A stretch of DNA of 39,624 bases from Oligoflexales bacterium (GCA_012840965.1 DUVQ01000086.1:1-39624); one strand, 5' to 3'. Positions 24,825-33,998 are shown, counted from the first letter of the stretch. Notes: generated by a model not told the origin, from the sequence alone. Program-made: numbers and translations.

Positions 24825-26357
24825 ATGTTCGAAGTTTTAACAAAGGGATTTCGCAGCGCCCGCGCCCGCTTGTCTGGCAAATCAGTACTAACCGAATCAG
24901 TCATTGATGAGGCTTTACGCGACATTAGAGTCTCGTTATTAGAGGCTGACGTAGCCCTCAATGTTGTAAATGCCTTCATGACCCGGGTCAAAGAAAAGGC
25001 CATCGGCGAAGTCATCCAGGTCAAAGCAAAAAAGGGTGACCGCAAGATAGAAATCACCCCCGCCGAGCACTTCGTCAAGCTTTGTAACGACGAACTTATC
25101 GAACTAATGGGCGCAGGAGAACGCGGCCTTGAATTTGAACCTGGCGGCCGCCCTACCGCCGTTATGATGGTCGGTCTCCACGGAACCGGAAAAACCACCA
25201 CGTCAGCCAAGCTCGCAAACCTGCTTAAGTCACAAAAGCACAAGGTCATGCTTGTCGCAGCCGACGTCTATCGACCAGCCGCTATCGACCAGCTGAAAAT
25301 CCTTGGACAAAGAATCGGAGTCCCAGTTTTTAGCCAGCCAGGCGTCATGCCCCCTGAGCTGTGTGCAAACGCCATGGCCCAGGCAGTCGCGGAAAAGCGC
25401 GACGTCGTCATCTTCGACACCGCTGGTCGTCTGGCTATCGACGAAACCCTGATGGGCGAGCTGTCCGAGATTAAGGAACGCACAAATCCTAAAAACATCT
25501 TCTTGGTCGTTGACGCCATGATCGGTCAGGATGCCGTTCGAATGGCGTCAGAATTCGACCGCCTGTTGAACCTAACCGGCGTAGTCATGACCAAGATGGA
25601 CGGTGACGCCAGAGGCGGTGCCGCCCTATCAGTCAAAGCTGTCACCGGCAAACCCATTACCTATGTTGGTACTGGCGAAGAACTCGATAAAATCGAGGCC
25701 TTCAGACCAGAAGGAATAGCCACCAGGATCTTGGGATTTGGTGACGTAGTCGGCTTGGTCAAGGACTTTGAAAAGGTAATTGATGAGGAACAGGCCGAGG
25801 CTGACGCCATCAAAATGCTAAAAGGCGAATTCAACCTCTACCAGTTCCTGGACCAGATTCGCGCTATCCAAAAAATGGGGTCTCTGCGTGACACCATGGA
25901 AAAACTGCCCTTCTTCCATGACATGGTTCCAGAAGGAGCAGCCGTAGATGAAAAAGTGCTAGGACGCATTGAGGCAATGATTAACTCGATGACTCCTGAT
26001 GAACGAAAAACACCAAACATCATCGATGATCGCAGAGCTCGCCGTATTGCCAAGGGCTCAGGCCGCAAGCCAAATGAAGTAAAAGACCTCGTCCAGCGCT
26101 TTGAAGCAATGCGTGAGGTAATGAAACGGGTGGGCAAACAGCCTTCTTTGCTTGGACGACTGCCTGGGTTTAAGGAAGCCTTGGATTTGGCTAAGGCCCG
26201 GGGCGAAGACGTCTCTGACCTGATGCCATCAGAACGTGAACAGCGCGGTTCTTGGGGCGGATATGGTGTAAGGAAACTTAACCCAGCCGAGAAAGAACGG
26301 CGACGTAAAAAAGAAAAAGCCGCCAGAAAACAGCGACAAAAGGCCAGGCGAAGATGA
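24825..26357 (+). CDS. ffh: Signal recognition particle protein Ffh (SRP54)
   Basis: SRP GTPase that binds signal peptides and 4.5S RNA and hands ribosomes to FtsY. The 510-residue protein has the N domain (~1-90), the G domain with P-loop GLHGTGKTTTSAKLA, DVYRPAAIDQL, DTAGRLAIDE and TKMDGDARGG. The M domain includes RRARRIAKGSGRKPNEV, the RNA-binding region. It ends in a strongly basic tail (RRKKEKAARKQRQKARRR). The length is slightly above the usual ~450-480, mainly from the C-terminal tail. No ffs RNA was recognised nearby. The next gene overlaps by four bases (ATGA). Confidence 0.97.
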   Translation: MFEVLTKGFRSARARLSGKSVLTESVIDEALRDIRVSLLEADVALNVVNAFMTRVKEKAIGEVIQVKAKKGDRKIEITPAEHFVKLCNDELIELMGAGERGLEFEPGGRPTAVMMVGLHGTGKTTTSAKLANLLKSQKHKVMLVAADVYRPAAIDQLKILGQRIGVPVFSQPGVMPPELCANAMAQAVAEKRDVVIFDTAGRLAIDETLMGELSEIKERTNPKNIFLVVDAMIGQDAVRMASEFDRLLNLTGVVMTKMDGDARGGAALSVKAVTGKPITYVGTGEELDKIEAFRPEGIATRILGFGDVVGLVKDFEKVIDEEQAEADAIKMLKGEFNLYQFLDQIRAIQKMGSLRDTMEKLPFFHDMVPEGAAVDEKVLGRIEAMINSMTPDERKTPNIIDDRRARRIAKGSGRKPNEVKDLVQRFEAMREVMKRVGKQPSLLGRLPGFKEALDLAKARGEDVSDLMPSEREQRGSWGGYGVRKLNPAEKERRRKKEKAARKQRQKARRR

Positions 26358-26902
26358 AAACTTTAAGGGCCATACTGACCATTTTGATAATTGCTTGTCT
26401 TACAGGCCCCAGTGCATACGCCAAAAGGGCCTCTGATGTTAAGTATGCAGACGTTGAGCGAATCTTAAAACACAAGCCCTATGCAACACCTGCGGATCTT
26501 GCCAAAGCAGGTTCAGACATAGACAGCGTGTTGGTGGACATGGCCACTGCGATAAAGCTGAATCCAGAATTGCGCCTTCGAGCGGTGAGGGCATTGGCCG
26601 GTTATCCAGGGGCAAGGGCGAAAAGCGTGCTGACCGTTTTTGCCACAACACTGGAAGATTCCATCGAGCTAAGGGCCGAGGCAATGTTATCGCTTGCAAC
26701 GGCGTTTGGGTCTGTTGTGGTGTCAGATTTGGAACCCTTTTTATCAGATAAGGACCCGAAACTCCGCATTGCAACCGCCAATGCTCTCAGTAAGGCAGGG
26801 GGGCCAAAGGCAAAGCAACTGCTTGAGCATGCTTTGCCCCATGAAGAGGTCCTGGAAGTGCGGATGGCAATAGATAAGGCTTTGTCTGGCATCCAAGAGT
26901 AG
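26354..26902 (+). CDS. Exported HEAT-repeat protein
   Basis: 182-residue protein with a signal peptide (MKTLRAILTILIIACLTGPSAYA) followed by three or so HEAT/PBS-lyase-like helical repeats: ELRLRAVRALAGYPGARAKS, ELRAEAMLSLATAF, KLRIATANALSKAGGPKA, EVRMAIDKAL. It is probably a periplasmic protein-interaction scaffold. The ATG overlaps the ffh stop (ATGA), and dapA starts 15 bases after the stop, so it sits inside an ffh-dapA operon. No specific function can be assigned. Confidence 0.8.
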   Translation: MKTLRAILTILIIACLTGPSAYAKRASDVKYADVERILKHKPYATPADLAKAGSDIDSVLVDMATAIKLNPELRLRAVRALAGYPGARAKSVLTVFATTLEDSIELRAEAMLSLATAFGSVVVSDLEPFLSDKDPKLRIATANALSKAGGPKAKQLLEHALPHEEVLEVRMAIDKALSGIQE

Positions 26903-26917
26903 GCTGGAGGAATCGAA

Positions 26918-27793
26918 GTGAGTTTTCAAGGAATCTACACTGCACTGATTACACCGTTTAGAGATAATCAAGTTGATGTCGATGCATTGGAGATACTTGT
27001 CATAAACCAAGTAAATGCTGGAATTCACGGGCTTGTCGCATGTGGAACCACAGCTGAAACTCCAACTTTGACTGACGATGAATTTGAATTGGTGGCCTCC
27101 ACCGTCATCAAGACAGCTGACAAAAAGGTCCCAGTGCTTGTTGGGACTGGACAAAACGATACTGACAAGACGATTGCCAGGACCAAGTTAGCCTCGCAAT
27201 TAGGGGCAGACGGCGCGTTAGTGGTCACCCCTTACTATAACAAGCCCCAGCAAGAAGGGTTATTCTTACATTTCAAAGAGATAGCCGAGGCATGTCAGCT
27301 ACCAATGATGCTGTACAACGTCCCTGGTCGAACAGGGGTCTGTATGACGGCACAAACAACATGCAGACTGGCAAGGGTGCCTAGGATAGTGGCTGTAAAA
27401 GAGGCGTCAGGGTCATTATCTGCTATAAGGGACATCGTTTCAGGCACTTTTAACGAGTTTGATGTGTTATCAGGTGACGACGGCATGGCGCTGGGGTCTT
27501 GGGCTTTGGGCTCATGCGGCGTGGTCTCGGTAGCCAGTAACGTCGCCTGTGGACCCATGGTTCAAATGTGGGAGGCTTGGAAGGCTGGCAAGGTTAAAGA
27601 AGCCGCGGAAATTGACCGACGGTTGGGGCCACTTTATACGGCCCTTTTTGTGGAAACTAGCCCTGCGCCAGTGAAGTTTGCAGCTGAATTGCTGGGAATT
27701 TGTTCAAGGGAGGTCCGAAAGCCCTTAGTTAGTGCATCATCTCAGACCCAGGAGTTGATTCGGGCGGCTTTGGTCCATGCTAAGCTACTTTGA
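26918..27793 (+). CDS. dapA: 4-hydroxy-tetrahydrodipicolinate synthase
   Basis: Condenses pyruvate with aspartate semialdehyde in lysine and diaminopimelate biosynthesis. The 291-residue TIM-barrel protein shows GTTAETPTLTDDE (family GTTGE-like loop), the catalytic Tyr region YYNKPQQEG, YNVPGRTG and the Schiff-base lysine in VAVKEASG. The start is GTG 26918 with GGAGG seven bases upstream; no better ATG exists. It is the last gene of the ffh operon. It converges on gatD, and the gap shows no clear hairpin terminator. Confidence 0.95.
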   Translation: MSFQGIYTALITPFRDNQVDVDALEILVINQVNAGIHGLVACGTTAETPTLTDDEFELVASTVIKTADKKVPVLVGTGQNDTDKTIARTKLASQLGADGALVVTPYYNKPQQEGLFLHFKEIAEACQLPMMLYNVPGRTGVCMTAQTTCRLARVPRIVAVKEASGSLSAIRDIVSGTFNEFDVLSGDDGMALGSWALGSCGVVSVASNVACGPMVQMWEAWKAGKVKEAAEIDRRLGPLYTALFVETSPAPVKFAAELLGICSREVRKPLVSASSQTQELIRAALVHAKLL

Positions 27794-27808
27794 TTGCGCC
27801 TCTGTCAA

Positions 27809-29197
27809 CTACTTTTTGTGCCCCTTAACAAAGCGGTCAACTTCAGGCAGTCCACCTTGTAAAACCAAGTAGCCATCTGGAGGTTCACGCTTGGTAATTT
27901 CCCCGGCGATGGGTGTCAGCATGATGTTGCGAACCACGTCTTGGTCATGGCTGTGGGCCAATGCCCATCCAAGCTTTATGAACGCGACCTCAGGCAGCAT
28001 GTTTCCTGCGGGTACCACCCCTATTTCCATCAGATCGCGCCCAGTATCATAAACAAACATCTGGGTATATCCCCACAAGGTCTGGACCGTCATGTAAATG
28101 TGGACACCAGCAGCCACAGCGCGACGCAAGGCTGGAAACACCTGTCTGTTTGTGTGTCCAAGCCCTGTTCCAGCAATAACTATCCCCTTGTAACCATTGT
28201 CGACCAGGCTATCAATCACATCAGGCTTCATCCCTGGGTATTGGTAAATGATGGACACCCGATCATCAAACACCGCGTCAAGCTTAACTTTTTTGTCAGC
28301 ACGCCTGACCTTGTAGTCCTTTCTTAGGGGCTTTATTCCCCTTTCATCAACCAAGGCCAGCGGAATGTCCCCAATAGTTCTAAAAGTCGAGCGATATGAC
28401 GAGTGCATCTTTCTGACCCTGGTGCCACGGTGCAAAAGCCCATACTGGTCAGATGTGGGACCAAACATGCAGACCATGACCTCAGCAATATCAGAAGTAG
28501 CCGCCGCCATAGTGCCATGAATCAGATTTAGCGCCGCATCAGAAGAAGGCCTGTCACTTGAACGCTGACTTCCAACCATCACGATGGGAATTGGCGAGTC
28601 TTGCACCATAAACGACAGGGCAGTCGCAGTATGTGACATCGTGTCTGTCCCATGCCCAATTATGATGCCGTCCACACCGTTTTCGATCTCTTTTGCCACC
28701 GCCTTTGCCAGCCCAATGTGTTCCTGCGGTCCCATGTTTTCAGAAAACACTGCGTAAAGTTCATGAGCCTCAAGATTACAGATCTCGGCCAATTCTGGAA
28801 CCGAGGCATAAAGCTCACCGGGTGAAAACGCTGGAATTACAGCTCCAGTCCGATAGTCAAGGCGAGAAGCAATCGTGCCACCTGTTCCAAGCAGCTTTAC
28901 CGTCGGTTTTTTGGCGTCAAAGGGAAATTCCACGGGGGGGATGTGATAACTGATTTCGTGGTAGCCCAAAAACTCGATGTTTTTAATGCCACGCACATCC
29001 AGGCCAATGTTGTAACCAGTTTCAAGCTTTAGCACCAAGTGCCTGTCATCAGCAGTCTGGCTTCTTGGCAAGACTAGGCCACAAAACTCGCCTTTATCAG
29101 TAGTTACCCTTACTTCGGACCAAACCTTGATCCCCATGCGCTGCAAAAGATCGAGGCTTTGACCACGATAACCCTTGTACAGATCATCACTACTCAT
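27809..29197 (-). CDS. gatD: Glu-tRNA(Gln) amidotransferase subunit D (archaeal type)
   Basis: 462-residue glutaminase subunit of the GatDE amidotransferase, which releases ammonia for the conversion of Glu-tRNA(Gln) to Gln-tRNA(Gln). The N-terminal beta domain (~1-85) precedes an asparaginase-type domain. This carries GTGGTIASRLDYRTGAV (~104-120) with the first catalytic Thr, GHGTDTMSHTATALSFM (second Thr and Asp), MVGSQRSSDRPSSDAALN and a lysine after them. The added N-terminal domain and the SRLDYRTGAV signature separate GatD from ordinary L-asparaginases. ATG 29197 overlaps the gatE stop by eight bases and has AAGGGAGG upstream. In established knowledge GatDE is characteristic of Archaea. 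Confidence 0.92.
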   Translation of the reverse strand: MSSDDLYKGYRGQSLDLLQRMGIKVWSEVRVTTDKGEFCGLVLPRSQTADDRHLVLKLETGYNIGLDVRGIKNIEFLGYHEISYHIPPVEFPFDAKKPTVKLLGTGGTIASRLDYRTGAVIPAFSPGELYASVPELAEICNLEAHELYAVFSENMGPQEHIGLAKAVAKEIENGVDGIIIGHGTDTMSHTATALSFMVQDSPIPIVMVGSQRSSDRPSSDAALNLIHGTMAAATSDIAEVMVCMFGPTSDQYGLLHRGTRVRKMHSSYRSTFRTIGDIPLALVDERGIKPLRKDYKVRRADKKVKLDAVFDDRVSIIYQYPGMKPDVIDSLVDNGYKGIVIAGTGLGHTNRQVFPALRRAVAAGVHIYMTVQTLWGYTQMFVYDTGRDLMEIGVVPAGNMLPEVAFIKLGWALAHSHDQDVVRNIMLTPIAGEITKREPPDGYLVLQGGLPEVDRFVKGHKK

Positions 29198-30890
29198 TGC
29201 CCCTCCCTTTTCGCTTCCAGTGCACTTCATGACCAACAGCGAACGCCAGTGCGGCGGCGGCCTCCTTCTGGGCCCAATCCTTTTCTTTGGCAAAAAGCTC
29301 AATAAAAATGTCAGCTTCAGGTACTAGCACTTGTTGTCGTTTTAAATAAGGCATCCAATCAAGCAACAGGTACGCCAAAATAGTTGGTTTTAACGCCACT
29401 TTTTCGACCAGGTGATCAAAAAGCTCCCAAACCCCCTGGGTAAACAGCCTTTCCAGCTGGCTTTTGGATAATCCAAGCTCCCTGTATTCAGCTTCCTTGT
29501 CCCAAAGCGAAGCAGGCGCCCTCGCTTTTGCCAAATCAAAGGCCTCACCAGTCAAAACAATTGGCGGTAGGTCAGTATCAGGATACATGCGGTCGCGTCC
29601 TGGTAAAACGCGCTCAAATCGCGTCGCACCACCAGGAATTGGCCGTCTAGTCTCCTTGGGCACCCCCTTAAGCATCTCAACCATTCTGGCCTTTATTTCC
29701 AAATCAGCACTGACAACATCTGCTTCAGGTCCCAAAACGATTACTACTGCATCGCCCGCCTTGCCACCAGCCATGGTCCTGATTTCATCAAACATCGGAC
29801 CAAGGTCAAAATACTCGGGATTATCAGAGCAAACCAAGTTGGGTAGAGTGTCCAGACATGCCACCACCCGTATCCGATCTGAAAGCTCGTGCGCAAAGAC
29901 ACGACCAGGACCTGTTGGGGTGGCAAGAATTCCTTGGCAGTTTTTTAGCAATATCGCTTGGGCAACGCTCTTTGGCCCCCACACAAAGCCAAAGCACGCC
30001 TGTTGCTTTACCAACTCTGTAACGTCGCCAGACCAACCAAAACTGCTGTCATCAATGCCTCTGGAAATGGCAGTATCTTTCAGCTCAATCAGGGCTTTTT
30101 GGCGCAAAGCCTCGTAATGAACAAGCTTTGGGACGTCTCTTAAACTGCCAACCCCCTTGATTTCAATCCTGGTCCCGCCATCAATCGAGACGTTTACATC
30201 CTGTCTTGCACGACCAAGACCAGTCCTACACATCTTTGAAAGATGGCAAAGTCGCCTAATGGCTTGCCCAACCTCAGCTGCCTCCTGGGGGGTTTCCATC
30301 AAAGGGGCTGTCACTATTTCAACCTGTGGAATTGACAGGCGATCAGTCATGTAAGTGCGCCTGTGGCCCCTATCCGAAACTTCCCTGGCGGAATCTTCTT
30401 CAAGGCCAAGGTGCAAAATGTCGATTTTGCGCCCGTTGACCATGATGTGGCCACAGATCCCAAGCAGCGTTGTCCGCTGAAACCCAGTGGGAATTGAGCC
30501 ATCCAAAAGCTGCTTTCTGGCAATATGCAGTTCATCAACCAGATTCAGATTAAGCATCGTCCCAATGACCAAGGCCTTTTCTAAAGCCTCGCGGTTCATC
30601 TCAAACGGGGGGGCATCGTCCATCTCGTAAGTGCAAACCGTGTCACGATTTAGGCAATAGACAATCTCTTTCTTGGTTTTAAACTCCATCAATGCCGCTG
30701 GGTCATACAGACCAAGCTCTGAAAGCGTGGGACGCATGTGGCGCAAAATCTTCGAGTGAAACTTTTTCGAGTACGGCAAGACGGGACATTTGCAAAAAAG
30801 CTTATGGCTGGTGTCCAACTGGCGATGAACCTCAAGCCCAACCTTGAGCCCAAGCCCAGCATAGAACTCTTTATCCCAAAACCGCTGCAT
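29190..30890 (-). CDS. gatE: Glu-tRNA(Gln) amidotransferase subunit E (archaeal type)
   Basis: 566-residue tRNA-binding kinase/amidase subunit, GatB-related. It opens with KVGLEVHRQLDTSHKLFCKC (GatE signature). It shows the catalytic-cradle segments QVEIVTAPL and RTGLGRARQDVNVSIDGGTR, then VKIKGVG-type IEIKGVGSLRDV. The AspRS-like (GAD) insert of GatE is represented by VIVLGPEADVV...VPKETRRPIPGG, followed by RMYPDTDLPPI and the helical domain. The C-terminal tail after the helical domain seems shorter than in archaeal GatE. The start at 30890 has GGGAG seven bases upstream; the longer frame to 31103 overlaps coaE and is rejected. gatD is translationally coupled. Confidence 0.92.
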   Translation of the reverse strand: MQRFWDKEFYAGLGLKVGLEVHRQLDTSHKLFCKCPVLPYSKKFHSKILRHMRPTLSELGLYDPAALMEFKTKKEIVYCLNRDTVCTYEMDDAPPFEMNREALEKALVIGTMLNLNLVDELHIARKQLLDGSIPTGFQRTTLLGICGHIMVNGRKIDILHLGLEEDSAREVSDRGHRRTYMTDRLSIPQVEIVTAPLMETPQEAAEVGQAIRRLCHLSKMCRTGLGRARQDVNVSIDGGTRIEIKGVGSLRDVPKLVHYEALRQKALIELKDTAISRGIDDSSFGWSGDVTELVKQQACFGFVWGPKSVAQAILLKNCQGILATPTGPGRVFAHELSDRIRVVACLDTLPNLVCSDNPEYFDLGPMFDEIRTMAGGKAGDAVVIVLGPEADVVSADLEIKARMVEMLKGVPKETRRPIPGGATRFERVLPGRDRMYPDTDLPPIVLTGEAFDLAKARAPASLWDKEAEYRELGLSKSQLERLFTQGVWELFDHLVEKVALKPTILAYLLLDWMPYLKRQQVLVPEADIFIELFAKEKDWAQKEAAAALAFAVGHEVHWKRKGRGNE

Positions 30891-31037
30891 GGCACTACTC
30901 CCAAAATCGCTGTTCGAGCGTAGACACAGGCCCCCCGCACGCCTACCATAACGCACCGCGATGGTACCAAGTAAACTGTTTTTATGGGTAGGATTTAGGT
31001 TAGTATTTGGCGACTTTGCGCTTGAGGTTTTGTCCAA

Positions 31038-31655
31038 ATGACATGGGGCCTGACAGGTGGAATTGGAGCTGGCAAGTCCGAAGTAGCTAAAATCTTGCGT
31101 CAACTTGGAGTCCCAGTCCTAGACGCAGATCAGATCTCTCGAATGCAGATGCAGTCCGGCCACGCCGTTTATGACTCTGTAGTGGCCACCTTTGGTCGGC
31201 AGATACTTAATGACGACAAAACTATCAACCGTGCGACGTTGGCCTCCTTGGTTTTTAATAATCCGGCGCTTAGGGCCAAATTGAACCAACTTACACACGG
31301 TGCGGTCATAAACGAGATCAACGGACGAATCGCGCTTCTAAAACAGGCTAAACATCCATTGATAATCGTAGAAGCTGCCCTGATTTTTGAAATTGGGCTT
31401 ACCACTATCCTGCACGAAGCTTTAGCAGGGGTGCTGGTAGTTATAGCGCCAAAAGAGCTTAGAGTTCAACGGGTTTTAGCCAGAGACCAAGCAGACCCAT
31501 CCGGCATCAAAGCAAGAATGAACGCACAAATCAGCGATGAAGAGCGTCTAGCCAAGGCAACAATTGTCATTGAAAACGCAGGAACGCTGGAAGAGCTGCG
31601 CAACACAACCGTTGGGTTGCTTACAACACAACTCGCCCAATCTACGAATAAATGA
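31038..31655 (+). CDS. coaE: Dephospho-CoA kinase
   Basis: Phosphorylates dephospho-CoA in the last step of CoA synthesis. The 205-residue length is normal. Motifs: P-loop GLTGGIGAGKSEVA, DADQISR, the lid region, LIIVEAALIFEIG (family VPLLFE-like site) and RVLARDQ. The ATG has GAGG about ten bases upstream. It is divergent from gatE with a 147-base spacer in which I see no convincing promoter for either gene. Confidence 0.95.
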   Translation: MTWGLTGGIGAGKSEVAKILRQLGVPVLDADQISRMQMQSGHAVYDSVVATFGRQILNDDKTINRATLASLVFNNPALRAKLNQLTHGAVINEINGRIALLKQAKHPLIIVEAALIFEIGLTTILHEALAGVLVVIAPKELRVQRVLARDQADPSGIKARMNAQISDEERLAKATIVIENAGTLEELRNTTVGLLTTQLAQSTNK

Positions 31656-31677
31656 AATTGTGTTGGAATGCAGCTAC

Positions 31678-31953
31678 TTACTTGTTAATTAGTTCGCGCA
31701 ACCCCAGACCAGCCTTGAAGAAAGGCAGACGCTTCTTTGCGACAGTAACTTTCTCGCCACTTTTTGGATTGCGGCCGATGTACCCGCCGTACTCCTTGAC
31801 GACAAAGTTGCCGAAATTACGAATTTCAATACGTTCATCACGTTTCATAGCGTCAACCACCAGGTTGAAAAATGCGTTTACTACTGTGGTGGCTCGATCC
31901 AAAGTAATATCACTTCTCTTTGCCACGGCCTCAATCAGTTCAGATTTTGTCAT
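31678..31953 (-). CDS. IHF/HU-family DNA-bending protein
   Basis: 91-residue histone-like protein of the IHF/HU family. It has MTKSELIEAVAKRS at the N-terminus, the beta-arm strand RIEIRNFGNFVVKEYGGYIG and the DNA-intercalating GRNPKSGE motif. The C-terminal KKRLPFFKAGLGLRELIN is IHF-like. RIEIRNFG and the length favour IHF-beta, but HU cannot be excluded. The start at 31953 (MTKSEL) follows GGAGG by nine bases; an in-frame upstream start (31977) adds eight residues without an SD. A strong promoter precedes it at 31991-32018. A partner subunit is not in the window. Confidence 0.92.
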   Translation of the reverse strand: MTKSELIEAVAKRSDITLDRATTVVNAFFNLVVDAMKRDERIEIRNFGNFVVKEYGGYIGRNPKSGEKVTVAKKRLPFFKAGLGLRELINK

Positions 31954-31990
31954 TTTGGGAATCCTCCAAAGTTCCACTCAAACAGGCGCA

Positions 31991-32018
31991 ATGATAGCTG
32001 AATCCTAGTTCTGGTCAA
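31991..32018 (-). promoter_or_regulatory. Sigma-70-like promoter of the IHF/HU gene
   Basis: On the minus strand TTGACC, a 16-base spacer, then TATCAT, about 38 bases before the IHF/HU start. The promoter's first 19 bases, TTGACCAGAACTAGGATTC, match the Pal promoter (6439-6457) at 17 positions. Confidence 0.7.
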
Positions 32019-32113
32019 GTTGAATTTTTCTTTAGGCTCTGGTACTTCAGAGATTGTGCTTGTTTTTAATGAAAGTGGCATCATTTTAATCCTTGAATCT
32101 TTTTGGAGGACAC

Positions 32114-33424
32114 ATGACAAAAATCCCTTTTCGCTTCGATTCACAACTGGCTGGCAAGAATCTTATCGACCAACAGCTTGCGGATACAACCAAGGCCGCT
32201 TTACAAAAGCTACTTGCAGATAGCTGCAAAGACGCCGCTTTTCTTGAAGTTCCATTTGATAGTGGGGCATTGAACACCACACTTGCTGCAATAAAAGCGG
32301 TGCCTGCTCGGTTTACCAAGGTGCTGGTGCTTGGGATTGGAGGGTCGGCACTTGGCACGCAGGCGGCGCTTGAGGCGCTGAAATATGCCCCTGCACGAAA
32401 GGACAAGAAAGAGGTCCGGGTACTATCCAATTTGGACCCAGCCTCGATATCAGACATGATTTCGTGGTTTGATCCAAAGGACACCTTGCTGGTTCCTATC
32501 ACAAAATCTGGCACAACCGTCGAGACGTTGACGCAATTTTCCATCTTCACAAATATTATCAGGGAATCTTTGGGTGACGCTGGCTTGCGCGATGGGATGG
32601 TTGCGATTACTGACCCAGAACGTGGTGCCTTAAGGCAGATCGCGATTAAAACTGGCTGCCAAGTGCTTGATGTACCGCCGCGAGTTGGTGGCAGATTTTC
32701 GGTTTTGACACCTGTGGGGCTGTTTCCAATCGGGCTTGCTGGCTACGATATCGAGGCCATGCTTGGTGGCGCAGCTGCGGTTTTGAAAAATGTCGATATG
32801 GCGCACCCATCCGTACAAGCGGCTGCAGGTCAGATAGCAATGATGAAAAAGGGCGCGTCAATCAGGGTTTTTTGGGCCTACAGTGATCGACTGGCCTTTA
32901 TGGGTGATTGGCTGTCTCAGCTTTGGGGCGAGTCGTTGGGCAAACCTGGTAAGGATGGACCGGTAGGGCAAACTCCTCTAAGAGCGATTGGGTCGACCGA
33001 TCAGCACTCGCTGCTGCAGTTGTTCATGGAAGGGCCAAAGGACAAAATAATTACCTTCGTGACCACAAAGGACGTGCCTGTTGTAAAGGTGCCTGACATG
33101 TCGTTTTTGCATGCAGATTTGGCTGAATTTGCTAACAAAAATGTTGACGAAGTCTTTGATGCGTTAAGAATGGGAACGACTGTTGGCTTGTTTGATGCTG
33201 ATCGTCCAGTGTTTGAGCTGCAGATTGACAAGCTTGATGAGGCCACGGTTGGGGCTTTGTTTACGCACTTCATGATTGAAACTGCGTTGGCTGGTTATAT
33301 TTTGCAGATTAACCCATTTGACCAACCTGGGGTTGAGGCTGGCAAAAAGTTTGCCCACGGGATTTTGGGTAGGCCTGGCATGGAAAGCTTTAAGGCCCGA
33401 GTAGACCAGGTTTTAGGCGGCTGA
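32114..33424 (+). CDS. pgi: Glucose-6-phosphate isomerase
   Basis: Interconverts glucose 6-phosphate and fructose 6-phosphate in glycolysis/gluconeogenesis. The 436-residue protein is of the shorter bacterial type. It shows the SIS folds with LGIGGSALGTQAALEAL, TKSGTTVET (phosphate binding), PPRVGGRFSVLTPVGL, GSTDQHSLLQLFMEGP (catalytic Glu in the MEG turn) and KKFAHGILGR near the end. ATG 32114 has GGAGG four bases upstream; an in-frame start at 32093 is less likely. It is divergent from the IHF/HU gene and followed 19 bases later by hpt. Confidence 0.95.
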   Translation: MTKIPFRFDSQLAGKNLIDQQLADTTKAALQKLLADSCKDAAFLEVPFDSGALNTTLAAIKAVPARFTKVLVLGIGGSALGTQAALEALKYAPARKDKKEVRVLSNLDPASISDMISWFDPKDTLLVPITKSGTTVETLTQFSIFTNIIRESLGDAGLRDGMVAITDPERGALRQIAIKTGCQVLDVPPRVGGRFSVLTPVGLFPIGLAGYDIEAMLGGAAAVLKNVDMAHPSVQAAAGQIAMMKKGASIRVFWAYSDRLAFMGDWLSQLWGESLGKPGKDGPVGQTPLRAIGSTDQHSLLQLFMEGPKDKIITFVTTKDVPVVKVPDMSFLHADLAEFANKNVDEVFDALRMGTTVGLFDADRPVFELQIDKLDEATVGALFTHFMIETALAGYILQINPFDQPGVEAGKKFAHGILGRPGMESFKARVDQVLGG

Positions 33425-33443
33425 GTTTTGGAGGATTGTTGGC

Positions 33444-33977
33444 ATGGTTGGATCTGATCGTTTTGAAGAGCTGATTTCACCTGACAAGGTCGCTAGGCGC
33501 ATCAAGGAAATGGGTGCGCAAATCACGCGAGACTATGCCGACAAGGAACTCGTTTTGGTTGGCATCCTTAAGGGCTCGGTGTTTTTTATGGCAGACCTTG
33601 CCAGGAATATTGATTTGCCAATAACCATGGATTTTTTGGGCCTTTCCTCGTATGGAGACGCGACTCGATCCAGTGGAGTGGTCAGAATCACGCAAGACCT
33701 TACAAACCCAATTGGCGGCAAGCATGTTTTGGTCGTTGAAGACATCGTTGACTCTGGGTTAACACTGCGTTTTCTTAAGGAAAACTTTGACTCCAGGCAA
33801 CCAGCGTCATTCAAGATTGCCACCTTGTTGCACAAACCAACCAATTCGCTTGAAACCATGAAACTGGACTACGTTGGATTCGAAGTAGAGGACCGTTTCA
33901 TTGTTGGCTATGGGCTGGATTTCGAACAAAAATATCGAAATCTGCCTTATGTCGCAGTGTTAAAAGACCAGCCTTGA
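33444..33977 (+). CDS. hpt: Hypoxanthine phosphoribosyltransferase
   Basis: Purine salvage enzyme converting hypoxanthine/guanine and PRPP to IMP/GMP. The 177 residues include the flexible-loop segment MDFLGLSSYGDATRSSGVVR, the PRPP loop VLVVEDIVDSGLTL and the purine-contacting YVGFEVEDRFIVGYGLDF. GGAGG lies nine bases before ATG. It probably shares an operon with pgi. It converges on the MBL hydrolase gene, with a 21-base gap. Confidence 0.95.
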   Translation: MVGSDRFEELISPDKVARRIKEMGAQITRDYADKELVLVGILKGSVFFMADLARNIDLPITMDFLGLSSYGDATRSSGVVRITQDLTNPIGGKHVLVVEDIVDSGLTLRFLKENFDSRQPASFKIATLLHKPTNSLETMKLDYVGFEVEDRFIVGYGLDFEQKYRNLPYVAVLKDQP

Positions 33978-33998
33978 AAAAAATCGTCTTGGCCACTA

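Noticed and set aside
29198-29302. 35-residue N-terminal extension of gatD
   Set aside because: It lies inside gatE coding sequence and is Arg/Pro-rich without family similarity; ATG 29197 has an SD.
30891-31103. 71-residue N-terminal extension of gatE
   Set aside because: It overlaps coaE on the other strand, lacks GatE similarity, and ATG 30890 has a good SD.
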